This document shows, piece after piece, positions 23,400 through 37,500 of a DNA stretch of 64,000 bases. Position 1 is the stretch's first letter. Each line of letters opens with the position of its first letter. Position numbers and translations under genes: made by a program. Below the pieces are notes generated by a model. The model searched no databases, was not told where the DNA came from, and saw nothing but the letters and a program-made list of their open reading frames with translations. The stretch is taken from the NCBI GenBank assembly GCA_949751835.1, contig CATKHK010000009.1:248001-312000 (forward strand). The letters are read 5' to 3'. Source of the DNA: Blepharisma japonicum. Lineage: Eukaryota; Ciliophora; Heterotrichea; Heterotrichida; Blepharismidae.

Positions 23400-24190
23400 T
23401 CATATGCAGAAATGCTGTCAAAAGCAAATCCAAAGTAAACAGCAAGAATAAAAGATATGATACCAATCACAAGAAGAGGATTTGAAAAATGACTTGAGAT
23501 AGTTATTATGATGGACCTAATAAGAGCTCCAAACAAACCGATTACTGATCAACTGTGCCTCTTTATCATAATAAGTAATTTCTCGGATAATGAAATCTAG
23601 AAGATTCCAAGCAATAAATCGAATGCTTTACATATCATCTTATCAAGATTTTTAAGGATAGCCAGCTATCAAAATTAGAGTCTCTACTTTCAATGATCTG
23701 TGAAAAGTGCAAAGTTAATTTTTCTCTTGGAAAATTTATTTCTATTGATGAGTCAATGATAAGTTCATAGGCCGACATCGAGCAGTACAATATATGCCAG
23801 CTAAATCCATAAAATGAGGCTTCAAAGTATTTTCCCTTTTCAATTCAAATACAGGATATGTGTTAAACTTTGATATATATCCAGGTAAAACACAAAGCAA
23901 TAAGTATTCAGCTATTGGGGGTCTTGCACAAGCTTATTGAAAAGTTTATAAGAAAACTCAAACAGATATTGTTTGTTTTTTGATCGTTGATACTCTAGTA
24001 TTGATATGTTTACTTCCCTTTCAAATATGGGCTTTGCATTAACTGGAACAGTAAATAAGAACAGAAAAGACTACCAATAAGCCACATCATCAAAAGATGT
24101 AAAACGCAATTCTTTTTGAAAGGAGATTTGCTCTATGTGCCTAATATGATAAGAGACCAATATTTTGATTATCAAATATAGAGGGAACTT
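23400..24190 (+). pseudogene. Decayed PiggyBac-family transposase
   Basis: Plus strand, broken by several frameshifts and stops. Recognisable PiggyBac pieces come in the right order: TRRGFEKWLEIVIMMDLIRA with NKPITDQ; SIDESMI (about 23744-23758), the conserved block around the first catalytic Asp; GRHRAVQYMPAKSIKWGFKV; GYVLNFDIYPGKTQ; and TGTVNKNRKDYQ (about 24043-24080). In the KSIKWGFKV block the Trp, strongly conserved in PiggyBac proteins, is encoded by TGA, so the copy evolved under this organism's code. PiggyBac-derived enzymes excise DNA during macronuclear development in several ciliates. This copy cannot make a full protein. Confidence 0.82.
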
Positions 24191-24253
24191 CTAATAGATT
24201 TTATTCATAGGGAATTAAGAAATATAAATATCTAATATCATGAATAATAAATT

Positions 24254-27200
24254 TTAGCTATTTAGAATGTCTTTATCAGTTATGATCTCAAAATTTATGT
24301 TTTCAACGTTTGACTGACTTCCTTCTGCATTCCCATCGTTTAGACTATTTTCGATTTTTTTATCAAATACTTGAGAACTGCCCATATCAATTTCTTTCTT
24401 TAAATCTTCAATATCTGGGTCGTTAGAAACCTTGCTAATGCTTTTCCATATCTTTGCACGCTTATATATGTAGCACAATACTGCCTTAAATACATTGAAA
24501 AATCAATAAACCAGAAAATAGCAATTAGCAGTCATTATGAGTATAAAAAAGAATAAACTGGCATCATAGCCAAGAGATCCAGTTAAATAAAATAATCCAC
24601 TATATATTGTTATAACACATACTATTTTTGCTTGCAATTCCATGCTATTTAAGCTTGGCTCGATATAGGGTCTATTAGAATATTGAAGCTGTAAAAATAT
24701 TGATAAAAGTATTGCAGCAATGAGTGCTTGCACCTTCAGAGCTATATTTGTTAAGAAAACTGAACAGCAAATTAAAATAATCTTGCTGTAAATAATAATA
24801 AATTCTCAATAGTAGCGTGTTAATTGATACCCATTAAATAGGAAGCCAAAACGGAGTCTTACATTAAGCTCTTTCAAATGATTTCTACTTTTTATAAGAG
24901 CAAATAAACAAATAGTTGGCAATAAAATTCCCCAAACAATAATAGAGGGCAATGAAACAACAAGAATATAAAAGATATGGTCATCACTTCAGCATCTAAC
25001 ATCAAGGTCTTCTTCTAATCAGTACTCTCCATAATTAATTTCAGTACAATTAAACGAAGCAAACATTTTTTTCACAATACTTGGGTGTACTAAAAATAAA
25101 AGGATAATACATGTAGAAATATAATCATCTCAAAAGTTCTTAAATGATTTTTTTCTCAATTTGATTATAATTCAAATAATCAAAGCTAAAATGGCCATGA
25201 AAGCAGGTAGCAAGGAAATAAGAATGAGACTCTTATAGTAAAGCAAATCTCTTGAGCTTTCTTGCTGCAAAATGCACTCAAAAGAATATAGCTGCTGGTA
25301 AACATAATCTGTACTTGATTGAACTTGAAATATTTCTAAAACTTCTTTAGGCCAATTCAGCTTAAAAGTAGAAGTCAGTATGACCATCTGCATGTAATTC
25401 AGCAATATTTTAATATAGATAGATGTTAGTTTTTTCGGCCTAAATGCGGATTTTATAGTTGTTTTTACCATAATATAGGCTAATGCTGCCAACGCAATAC
25501 AAATTCCTATTGTAATTGCTAAATTCTTTGCAAATGGAGGGCATTCTTTGCATTTATTATTATTTGCGCGCGAAAAGCCACTTTGGCATGATTGGCACAT
25601 ATTACCTTTGTAGCCTGTCTTGCATAAGCCAATATAAGATAAATTTTTTTGATCAGGGGAACCTAGGCAGGCATTGTAATTTGGACATTTTCAAAATTTA
25701 TCTGTATAAACATTATCTCTCCAATATCCTTGCTTTGGAGTCATTGTATAGTTGCCATAACATTCTGCTGAGTCAGGACAGGCTAAGCATTGAGTTTTAC
25801 TTGGATCTAAGCTATAATAGCCATATCCACAAACCTCACAGTTTTTACCAGCCTTTATTTCACCAAGTTCGCAATCTCTCAAATTAATTTTAATCAGCAA
25901 ATTTTGGTCAAAAATTGTATCATTTGTTTGCAGCTTTTTATAATTATCGATGGCTGAGGAAAATACTTCAATAGTCACATTAATTCCTGGCTCATCTGAA
26001 ATTTCGTACTGAGAAAAAGTGAAAATTCCTTTTACTGCTTTAACTTTGGTGACTCCTGTGATAATTGTGCTCACATTTTTTGATTTTAATTCCCCAAGAT
26101 TAGCATTATCTGTGGCTACTATTTGATTCATACTATCTACCAGTGCGACTTTTATGGTTTTGTTATTATCTTGTCCAGGTGCAAAGGATGATAAATTGAA
26201 GACTGATATGGGGCTTTCAGTTAAGCGTCTATTGCTTGCATAGCCTTCCAAAGTTCCATTTTCATTTACACTCATGAGTTTTACTGGGTATGAGGAATAT
26301 TCATTCCCATATATAGCATAATTATTAAAAAAATAATTTTCCTCAAGATTTGGCTTTCAATCATCTCAATTGATAGCTCCTCCGTTATAAGTTGCAATGT
26401 TTCCGGTAAAGTTACATGATATAATTTCGAATTTACACTGGGAAATTCCTAAACAACTCACTTTGATAGCTCCTCCAATACCTTTCATAATTTGTGAATC
26501 AATATAACTTTCATTTGTTAATGCCTTATTTTCAATAAAACTTGTGGTAGATATAGATAAGCTTAAATCGTTTGCATATAACGCACCACCAATAGGAGCT
26601 AAATTTCTAATAAAAGAATTCATGTATATTTGATATGTATTCGTCTCAGACGTTTCTACGTCACTTTCGAGATATAATGCACCTCCAGCGCTTGATGCTT
26701 CGTTATCTTGGAATAAGCAAGTATTAATTTTGACATTACTGCAAGAGAAACAGTAGACTCCACCTCCATATGCTCCACTGCCATTGCTGAAAGTTGAGTA
26801 GGAGATATCTAATCCTTTCAAATAGCTACCATATACTCCAGATTTTACGTAGTCATTAAATATTGAATTTACTATGACAGTTGGAGTTATAAATACATAA
26901 ATTGCTCCTCCTGAATCCAAGGTTCTTGACACTGATATTTTGCTCTCTTTTATCAGCAAGGAATTATCAAATCATGAATAAATAAATCCTCCCGGTTTGA
27001 CAGAAGAAAACTGATTAAACTCTGATTTTTCAATTCTTATATTGCTTGATGATGAATATATTGCTCCTCCTGAGTCACTTGAATTTCCATTAGAAAATAA
27101 TGAATTATTTATATTTGCGCTGCTATCAGCTGATAAATTAATAAAGCAGCCTTGAGTGCACGATTGATTAAAAAAATTGCTGTTCAATATGTCCACAGCT

Positions 27201-30200
27201 GAAATTGTCATTTTAATTCCTCCATTGTTATTTTTCAATGTTAAAGAGTCTATAGATAACTTTGAGTTGATCATTAAAATTGCACCTTCATTTACTGCAT
27301 GGTTTTCATATATTTGACTATAACTTATAGTGGAATTTCTATTTGAATTAAAAATATATATTGCAGACCCATCATCCTTGCATGAATTTTTATAAAATAG
27401 CGAATTTGAAATTGATATCTGAGAATCTTGCTCAGCATATATGGCTGCTCCTTCTAAAGCTTCATTGCTTGTAAATTTGCAGGAATTACAGTAAAAAATT
27501 GAATTGGAGCTCAATAAAATAGCTCCTCCATTCATAGACCCTACGTTGCTAAAATAATAGCTTTTATTTGATTTTACAGTAGCAGAGTTTTGTAATCTCA
27601 AGCATGGTCCAGAAATTGCAGAATTATGCTTACAGATAGAGCCAGACTCGTTCATTGAATCATAATTCAAAGAGATAGCAGATCCATAATTATACTCAAA
27701 TATGCAATTTTTTGTTTCAACGTAGGAATAACTATTTTGATTATTTCCAAGTATAACTGCGAGTCCTCTATTACTAGTAAAATTGCATGAAGTTAAGTTA
27801 ATCGTAGAACTAGCTATATCAACATGTAAAACAGAGCTTAATTGTCCAGAATTTGCCAGGAAATTGCAATTATCAACATTTAAAGTTCCATTGCTGTAAA
27901 ATAATGATAATAGACCTGAAGTCTTTGCAGTATTTTCTAAAAAATTTGATGAAGAAATTGTTGATGAATTAACTAAGGATACTGTACTGTCAATATGCAT
28001 GACTGAGCCATGAGAAGCACTATTGAGCTTAAAAATTGAGTTTTCCATCAATATTTCTGTGCTTGAAGTCCCAATCCACTGCTGAGCGATGTAAATAGCA
28101 CCACCATAATCAGCAGAATTACTAGTAAAATTGCAATCTGCTATTTTAAATAAGCTATCCCCACTCACTAATATTTGAATTATAAATAATGCTCCTCCAG
28201 ATCCTCTTGGAGATATATTCGAATCAAATAGAGATTCTTCCACGAGCATAGCTTGTCCAGCTAAATATATTGCAGCCCCATAATCTCCGGTGTTTTTTGT
28301 AAAATTGCATTTATTTATATACAAACCCTTTCCTTCTCTAATTTCTATCGCACCAATCCCTGTGGCATAATTGTTAAAATTATTATCAAATACTGAATTT
28401 TTAAGTACTCGGCTGAAGCTTCCTGTGAATAAAAAGCAAGTTGATAAAGCTCCATTACCTCTATTTGACGAGCAATTTGCAGAGCTGATATCATAAGTAT
28501 CAGTGTTTTTTATTATATAAGTTGGAGATGACTTTCTGCAAGTATTATTTGTCATAACTACTGGTGAAATATCAACATTGTATGAACCAGATATTGAGAC
28601 CATATTTTCACAATCAAGAGCTTTTGGGGCTGTCTTTTGTCTTTTAATATACATGTCAGAGTTTGATATAAAATAATTAAGGAGCAATGAATTGACATCT
28701 TTGTCTTCGTTTGGAGATCCATTTGATTGGATTGTCAAATTTTTTAGTGAGAGATGAACCATATTCGTTAAAGAAACCAATCCATATCCATGGTTATTTA
28801 AAAATGACAGATTATCCATCTTGCACCATCTTTTATTTATAATTGCACGCACATTCATTCCTGAAAACATTTTGTAAGGTTTTATAGCTCCGTTTTTGTA
28901 CTCATCCTGCATAAATTCATTAGAAATGCTTATTGCATGCCCATTTTCTATCCCATTAGCCTGAAAAGTTAAATTTTCGAAATGAATGTTTAGAAGGTAA
29001 TAAGAAAACTCGATATCTATCAATGAAGAATTTCCATAATTTGAAATAAATTTAGAGTCATGCACATAAATATGGTCTTTATAAAGATATGAGATATGGT
29101 ATGTTTCATTTAAGCCTCCTGGATATGCCAAAACATTTAAAATAGCATGTAATATTCCAGTTTCACAGTAATTATACATAAAAGTGCAATTATTTATTTC
29201 AATAAAATTTGCCAAGTTGGTATGAATTAATGAGGCATGCTTTAATTGGCTTCCTAGTTTTCTATAAACTAAATTATACTTGAACTCTACGTCTTGAATT
29301 AAAATTGTTGTGATGTTTTTCGAATAAAAAAATCCTCTGAAATCAATTGGATCCTCAAACTCATATCCATTATTTAACCTTGATACTGAGCCTCCTATAT
29401 AAATGAACTCAGATTCCACAGGTCTCCAATCTGAATTTAACACTGAAATAATTGCAGAGTCTTCTTGATCTGCTAATTTAATATTATCAAAACTCACATT
29501 AAATAGCCTCATTATGCCTTGTCCTGCAATTATGCTATTGTACTCAGTCCTAAAATTTTGAAATGTCACATTCCTTAAGAATAAAGAACAATAACGATAA
29601 CTAGAATTGATTCAAAATAAATTAGATGTTCCTTCTTTATTTATCTCACAACGTTCGTTTGGCAAATTCTTTGCCGCACGCTCTCCTCTATCATTATAAT
29701 AATACCCATCAGTGCTATTATAAGTGTTATAAGAACAATAATAGCAATAAATTGAGCCATTGCAAGCTATAGGTGCATAAGAATGCCCTTCAAATATTAC
29801 ATTTTCGATCTCAAGAGAACCATAAAGGATCATTACATTGGCATACCAGCTCTTAACTTTTATTGTAACTGTACTGCCATCCTGAGATGCAATTTTTAAA
29901 TAAACTAAATCATATGGTGTGAAAAGGAAATCTTCTAATCAACTGTGGATTCCATCATTAATCAAAAACATAATGACATATTCTGCACTTATTGAGTAGA
30001 GTGCATAATTTATTGTTTCGTATGGGGAATCAACTGTTCCACTTCCTGAAGGTGAGTAACTCTTTTGTTTAGAAGTTACGTAATAAAAAGAGATATGAGG
30101 AAAAGTTTCAAAAGTTGGTAAATAATTGGAATAATAGATAGATATGCCAAATAAATTTAAATAAGTGCAGGTTGTATCTGTAGAGAAGCATTGATTGCAA

Positions 30201-31402
30201 GGAGCTATTCCTAAGCCTTCAGTTGAGCTTGTGCACTGCTCACACAGATTTCAGGCAGATTTCGGGAGAGATGATTTGCAATCAGTATTAGAATTTGTGT
30301 TGCATAGCCCATAATTGCATTCAGGAATGAAGCAATCTGAATGGCATTCGCTTTGATCAAGAGCCATGGCTATATTGCATTTATTGTTTGAAGCCGAAAG
30401 GCATTTATCAGGATTTATCACAGAGCTTGTGTCATTTAGACGCATTTGCTGGTAAACTGTAAATAAAACTAAGTCTTTATCCATGCATCATTTATTAGAG
30501 TCAGCGCTCATTCTATCATATTTGCAAGTTCCAACTAAGCACTCAGGTTTGCACTTGCCATAATCACTTGTGCTGCATCCATTAGCACACCCACAAGCAT
30601 AATAATCCCATTCACAATTCTCTGTGTTGCATTCAGGGTCACATATATCATTTGCTAGCATTTTATGAGTGCACCCTGAATTGCAGTATCCACAGTCTCC
30701 ACTATCAAACATGCAGCTCAAAGTGTTGCAGACTTCATCACAAACTCCATTTTTTAAAAGATCAGTAGAACAAAACGGTGCACAAGTGCAGTCAGTTTTG
30801 TCATATTCACATTCAGGGACATAGCAGACTTCATCACAAATGGAGTTGCCAACCATCCAAGTATTACAACCTGGAGCACAAGTTGAGTTTGTACAGTCAC
30901 CCATATCAAAATTGCAATCAACATTATTGCAGACTTCATCACAAATTCCATTTCCTCAAATATTTGTATTACATCCAGCAGAGCACTCTCTGCAGGCTCC
31001 CATGTCATAATAGCATTCAGGGACATTGCATTCTTCATCACAAGTTCCTCCTAGTTGATTTTTGTTACCTAAATTATATTTACATGAATTTCCGCAATAG
31101 CTGCAATCACCTAAATCATACCCACAATAAGGAATATTGCACATCTCATCACAGATTCCATTCCCTAAAATTTCTTGATTGCATAAATTCAGGCATTTGA
31201 TATTGCAATCCGATGTAAACCCTTTTCTATCATTTAATAAAATATAAGCATCAAAATTACAAAAAGAGTTCATGCAATTAACATCGCAAATCCCATCTCC
31301 TCTCTATTTTTGAATTACTTTCAATTCAGAACACTTATTTATATTGCATCTGTTATCTACTGCCCGCACTGCTGACAACATGACAAATAAAAAGAGAGCC
31401 AT
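24254..31402 (-). CDS. Giant LNR / Pmp beta-helix / multi-TM surface protein 2 (subtype B)
   Basis: 2372 aa after removing introns at 31304-31318 and 31069-31083. It has a signal peptide MALFLFVMLSAVRA. LNR repeats cover roughly residues 28-330 (for example CAPGCNTWMVGNSICDEVC). The beta-helix runs to about residue 1780 with repeats such as NFTSNSADYGGAIYIA. The Cys-rich module holds CPDSAECYGNYTMTPKQGYW. Membrane segments start near residue 1940, including the motif SIYIKILLNYLQMVILTSTF with NWP. The tail ends TDKDILNS. The LNR block and tail-side membrane sequence (QALIAAILLSIFLQLQ) match gene 4 best. The start of gene 3's minus-strand 3' end lies only 197 bases upstream, so the promoter must be short or lie in the neighbour. 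Confidence 0.9.
31069..31083 (-). other. 15-nt intron, conserved position 2, giant gene 2
   Basis: GTAAATATAATTTAG, stopless and in frame. Recognised by alignment with giant gene 4, where the intron at the same place contains a stop. Confidence 0.8.
31304..31318 (-). other. 15-nt intron, conserved position 1, giant gene 2
   Basis: GTAATTCAAAAATAG after NKCSELK, restoring the frame into RGDGICDVNC. Confidence 0.88.
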
Positions 31403-31599
31403 GATTATTATGACCTATAAATTCTTTTTTGATTAGTTTATATAAAAAGGATAAATCGAGTCAAAAATATATCGAGATTAAAAGTTATCTATATCAAATC
31501 TCATGATTTGATTACTCTAATTGGAAAATTTTTTTTTTTAATTTTTACCATTTTCAATTGTTTAATTCTAATAAATGCCTTTGTGATTTTAAAAAATTC

Positions 31600-34500
31600 T
31601 TAATTCAGGGAAGGGCAAGGATCTGCTTCTGACATGATTTCTTGATCATTGTTAGCATGAAAACTTTCAATCTCAAAATCTTGTGAGCTATTGATAACTT
31701 TAGACTGCGCAGTTATGTTTGTTAGGCTAAAGTTTTTATTAACGCAAGTAGTAGCAATTTGAGTAGTATCAATATCTAGAATGATGTTTCCTCCTAGTTT
31801 TGACCTTGATCTTCTTAAAATTGTATTTACCAGCCAAAGAAGCAGCTTTTTTGGTATCTTTGATTGTTCTTTAAATATTTTACATAAAACATAAACAATA
31901 AAAGATATATTTGAGATGAGCGTTATAATAGAAATAGCAATTTTTCTTGAATAGTCTAATTCCTTTGTAGAGAAGAAAAGACCACTGAAAATTGTTATCA
32001 GTAACACAAATTTTGCTAAGAATTCTACTCGATTAAGATGTGTTTCTGCGAATGGGCTATTCCTGCTATGAATGTGAAGGAAGAAAAGCAATATAATTGC
32101 TATAATAAAGCCTTGAATAGAGTCTGGGGTATTTGTTAAAAATATTGACAAAATTACCAGAATAATTTTTGAGTAGAAGATAATAAATTCCCAATAAAAT
32201 CGCTGTGGCTTGAAATTTTTGTAGAGAAAACCATATCTCTGTTTAAAGAAAATCTCTTCAAGTCTTTTTCTATGTAGTATAATTTTTGCAAGTCAGAAAA
32301 TTGGAACTGCAACTCCTCACACAATAATTACTGGCATTGCAATTAAAAAGGCGTAAAAAGTATGATCATATGTCCAACACTTAATGCCTAGATCAACGTT
32401 CAGTCAGAACTCCCCTGATTTAAGCTCTTTGCAGCTATATACACTGAGCAATGTCCCTATCACATTTGGGTGAATTAAATAGAGCAAAACAATAAAAGTT
32501 ATAGTGAAGTGATCTTCTATAGATCTCAAGGACTTTCTTTTGAACAAATAATATATAATTCATATAATTAAGCATAAAATCCCGAGTATAATTGGTGATA
32601 AGCTAGCAAATATAAGCTTGTTGTAATAAATTTTATTTCGTGAATTTTCGGACTGAAAAAAACAATCAAAAGAAAATAATTCTTCACTAATGTAATTCAA
32701 AGATGACACAACATAAAACAGCTGCAGCATCTCGTTTGGCCAGTCTAAAGTAAAAGTTGCTATAATTATTAAAATGTGCAAATAGTCCCAAAATATTCTG
32801 ATATATGGTGAACAATTGTTCTTAATTTCGAGTAAAGATTTTCTTTCTTTTTTTATTATTATAAATATGATCGCAATAATAACACCCGTCATTCCAAGAG
32901 CTCGAAATATATTTGTTACAATATCTGGACAACTCTTGCACTTGTTTTTATATAATCTTGCATATCCATCTTGGCAAGAATGGCACATCTTTCCTGTATA
33001 GCCTTTATCACAGACTCCAGTATATGATAAATTATTAGGATTTGGAGAACCTAAGCAAGATGAAGACCGTGGACATTTTCAAAATTTTAGTGAGTACATT
33101 TCTTCTCGCCAATATCCTGGCTTCGGTACCATTGAATAATTTCCATAGCAAATTGCATGATCTGGGCAAGGCAAACAAGCAGTATCACTTATATTGAAAC
33201 TGTAATATGACTCTCCACAAGGCACGCATACCATATTAATAGTGGCTTCTCCAGTTTTGCATAGCCTTAAGGCAAAGTTGATATAAATATCTGAGGTTTG
33301 ATCAGTTGACTCTATTATTGGGCTATACACTTTTAGCTGAACTGAAGATCCAGGCAACGCAATAATCGTATAGTTAGTAAAAATAAATGTTCCATTTATA
33401 GCGTGAATATTTGTAGATCCTAAAAGCGTTACGCCTGCTCCTACAATTTGCAGTTCTGCTCGGCTTGTGTTATCAGTTTTAATAATTTGGCCATAATGAT
33501 CAACTAGTGCATAAGCTATTTGCTGACTAATTTGCTGCCCTGATGCTATATCATTAAGTGCTAAAGTTCTCATTAAGTTGTGGTTTTGTGGTTGATTTCC
33601 ATTATATTCACTATCAAAAGAAATCATTTTTACAGCATATGAAGATATATCGTTACCATATATTGCAGAGTTGTTGAGAAAAGTATTATTCTCAAGAGCA
33701 GGTCTCACATCATTCCAGTTAATTGCTCCTCCATTGTTTTCTGCGCTATTTTTCTTAAAAATATTTGATGAAATATTAAATATACAATTATCAACGTCTT
33801 CACAATAAGTGTTAATTGCTCCTCCAATCCCATCAATTTTTCCATTTTGGTAGTTTCCATTACTTTTGGCAGAATTTTCAATAAACTCGCTGTCATAAAC
33901 CGATATATTTGAGTTTTTTATTGATAAAGCACCACCATTTAGTGCTTTATTATGCAAAAATTTAGTAGAAGATATATAGTATAAATTTTCATTTGGAGCA
34001 TCAGTAAGATAAATTGCACCTCCAGCCGATGAACCAGTATTACTACTAAATAAGCATGAATCTACAGAGACTGACTGACATTGTGAGCAATGCAAAGCCC
34101 CTCCATTTGCTCCTGAGCACCCAGAGAATTCAGAGCTGAGTATTTCTAAAGTATGAAGACTGTTTCCGACAATAGCGTTCTTTTGATTGTTGCCAAATCG
34201 GGTATTTTGTATATTTATAAAACTGGTATATGAGTCAATTGATGATCCTTTAATATTTTCTATTATCGAGTTATTAATCGATATTGAACTTTCCTTATAA
34301 AGAAAGAAAATTCCTCCATTATTTGATGATAATTCAGTAAAAGCTGAATTTGAAATAATTGTAGTACTTGATAGCGAATAAATTGCTGTTCCAGAATTAG
34401 CTGAATGGCTATCTGTAAAGCTAGAATTTTGGATTAGAGCAAAACTCCCTGATTTCAGCTTAATAAAGCAACCTTGCTTTCCTTCTTGACTAGAAAAACT

Positions 34501-37500
34501 AGTATTCAATATATTTATTTTGGAATCCTGAAGAATCAGCCCAGGATGATCTCCATTCGCTGTATTTTTGTTTATAATAGATGAATTTATCTCAATTTCT
34601 GAAGATAAAACAGAAATTGATCCAGTATCTAATGAATGGTTTTCACTGATTTCGCAATTCTGTATTGTGGACTTTTTGGAAGCCATGATGATCTTTAAAG
34701 CTGAGCCTTCGTCTTTGCATGAATTTTTTAAAAATTTAGAATCTTTTATTTCAATATGTGTGCTAGCATAGATTGAGCCTCCAGATCCATTTGCTTTATT
34801 TTCGATAAAATCGCATGATGAGCATGAAAATTCAGAACTTTCGCTTACAAAGATAGCTCCTCCATTTAGCTCACTGGTATTGTTTATATATTTTGTATTC
34901 ACTGAGCTCGTTTTTACTGAATTTTTCATCATAATTGCTGCCCCGGGAGATGATGAGTATCCATGCTGAAAAATCGAATTACTGTCAGTCAGGATAGTAT
35001 TATAAAGATAAAAAGCTGTTCCCCTATTATACTCAAATAAACAGCTATCTGTTTCCAAGCTAATATCTTTGCCTGAATCAATCAGAACGGTTGATGCTCC
35101 AGTATTATACTGAAAGCTGCATTGATTTAAGTTTATTTTTCTGTTGGTATTCTTGTCATTATATATATGAAGAGATGAGCAGGTTTTTCCTTTATTTTCA
35201 ATGAATTTAGTATTGTTAAAGAGAAGGGCGGTATTAATGTTTTGAATATAAAATGCGCCTGATTCAGTTGCCAAGTTATTATGAAATATAGAGTCTATTA
35301 TTTGAGTGTCCTCTGATAACTTTATTGATTCATCAAAATAAACGGCAGCTCCATACGAGGCATTATTATCTGAAAAAATTATATTTGTAATTGAAACAGA
35401 TACAATTGAGCTTGAAGAGGATTTTTGAGAGATAAATACAGCTCCGCCATTTTTTGAGCACGAATTATTGCGAAACACTGTATTAGAAAGAGATAATTCT
35501 TCATTTGACTCTTTAGAGGCGAGTGATAAATAAAGAGCTCCTCCGGATAAACCAGAAATTCAATTAGACTCAAATTTGCAGTTACCAATATTGATATTAA
35601 AGCCTGAAAAATAAACTGCACCTCCTATATCTGCAGAATTCCCGATAAATGTGGAGTTTATAAGTGTTAAATTCTTCACTTGCATTGCAAAATCAATTAC
35701 TCCTATCCCACCTTGCAAATTATTTTTATTTCAGCTGAATTCTGAATTGCTGATAGTAATGGCTTTAAGGAAACGAAATACTAGGCAAATTCCATTTGTG
35801 CTAGTAGCATTATTTTCTTTAAAGTATAAATAATCTAAAGTAATGTTTTCTAAAGTAGCAATTTGTATGGCAGGAGATGAAAATTTACAGTAATTATTCG
35901 TGATATTTAAATGCTTCATCGTAAAATTAAATGATTCTGATATTGATGATAATGAATAGCATAGCAAATTCTGGGGGGAAGAGGCTTCTGCTTTTAAATA
36001 AATATAAGGGTTCTCGATAAAATAGTTTAACAGTATGGAATTAAAATCATTAATGCCGTTTGGAGATCCACCATTTCTATCCATTTGAGTGTTGGAAATT
36101 TCTATATTAGCCATTCTGGATATTTTAATTAATCCTACATCTCCCGAGAAATTATTGATAAATTTAGAGTTTTGGACCTTTAGTCAATTAGCTAAATATT
36201 TGGCGGGAGCAGTAATTCCTGAAGATGTTGTGACTTCTACATCCATATCATTAACAACTAAATACTCTTCATCATCATCCCAGATATAAATTAAGCCATT
36301 ATTTTCAGCCCCATTTGCTTCAAACGATGTTGAATTTATAAGAATATTTTGAGCTGTTCCTTCAAAATGGATAGTAATCAAGCCATTGTTTTTCACATAA
36401 TTTGATAAAAAATTTGACTTCATAATCTGAATGTGGCTTAATGCTGAATATTTTACTATTCCTTTACTATTAGCTTCCATTATAGGATAAGTTTCATCAT
36501 TTTGAATATTTATCACTCCCAATTCACAATAGTTATATGAAAACGTGCATGATTCAATTTCTAATTTTTGAAACAGCAAAAGAGTAAGTAAAGATGCTGT
36601 GTCTATATAGTCAGAGTAGTATTTATAAACTAAGTTATATTCGAATTTCACGTCTTTAATAGCTATAGAAATAATATTTTTCGCATATAAAAACCCTCTA
36701 AAACTTAATGGATCATTAAATTCATATCCATTATTTAAACGACTAACTTTTCCAATTTCATAATGAAATGAGCTGCTGCAAACATCTTCTGCACTATCCC
36801 GACAAGTATTTTCTAAGTAAATAGCAGCTGCTTCCTCTTTATTTGCAAGCCAAATATTATCGAAAGTCACATTATACAGCATAACGCTGCTATTATATCC
36901 TGCTCTAATAATTGCATTAAATCCCATCCTGAAACTAATAAAACTTACATTTCTCAAAATCAAACTACCTTCATAAACATCAATAAAGTAATCATTACGA
37001 AATCCCCAACAAAATTCCATGTCAACATAGCTCCATATTTCTTCCCCTCTATCATTTACATATCAGGTGCTGGAGCTACTATCTTCTCTGACATAAGGAC
37101 AATATTCGCAATATTCTGTGTCTTCACATTCTCTGAATTTTCCATCAAAAATTACATTATTGATTTCCAAAACTCCATTATAAACACTCAAAGGTCAATA
37201 GTTTTCATAATCAGTGATCCCATAAACCATTACATTTCCACCATTAAGCGTCGTTATTTTTAGATATAATTTATCTTTTCTACGTTCTATGAACTGTTGG
37301 TATCTTCCTTCGCTTCATTCATTTTTTCTTAAACCTTGGTAATCTCCATCTTCTTTAAGGTAAATAACTGAGTAATTGTAGTTTGAATATTTTACAGCTG
37401 AGTTTAGATCTTGGTATGGGGAGAGAAAGGTTCCATCACCACTTCAAATATAGTCATTGAAAAAAGAGGTGACAAAATAGATATAAGGGTTTTTCAGGGT

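Noticed and set aside
23400-24190. Intact domesticated PiggyBac gene
   Set aside because: At least two frameshifts and several stops remain even with TGA as Trp.
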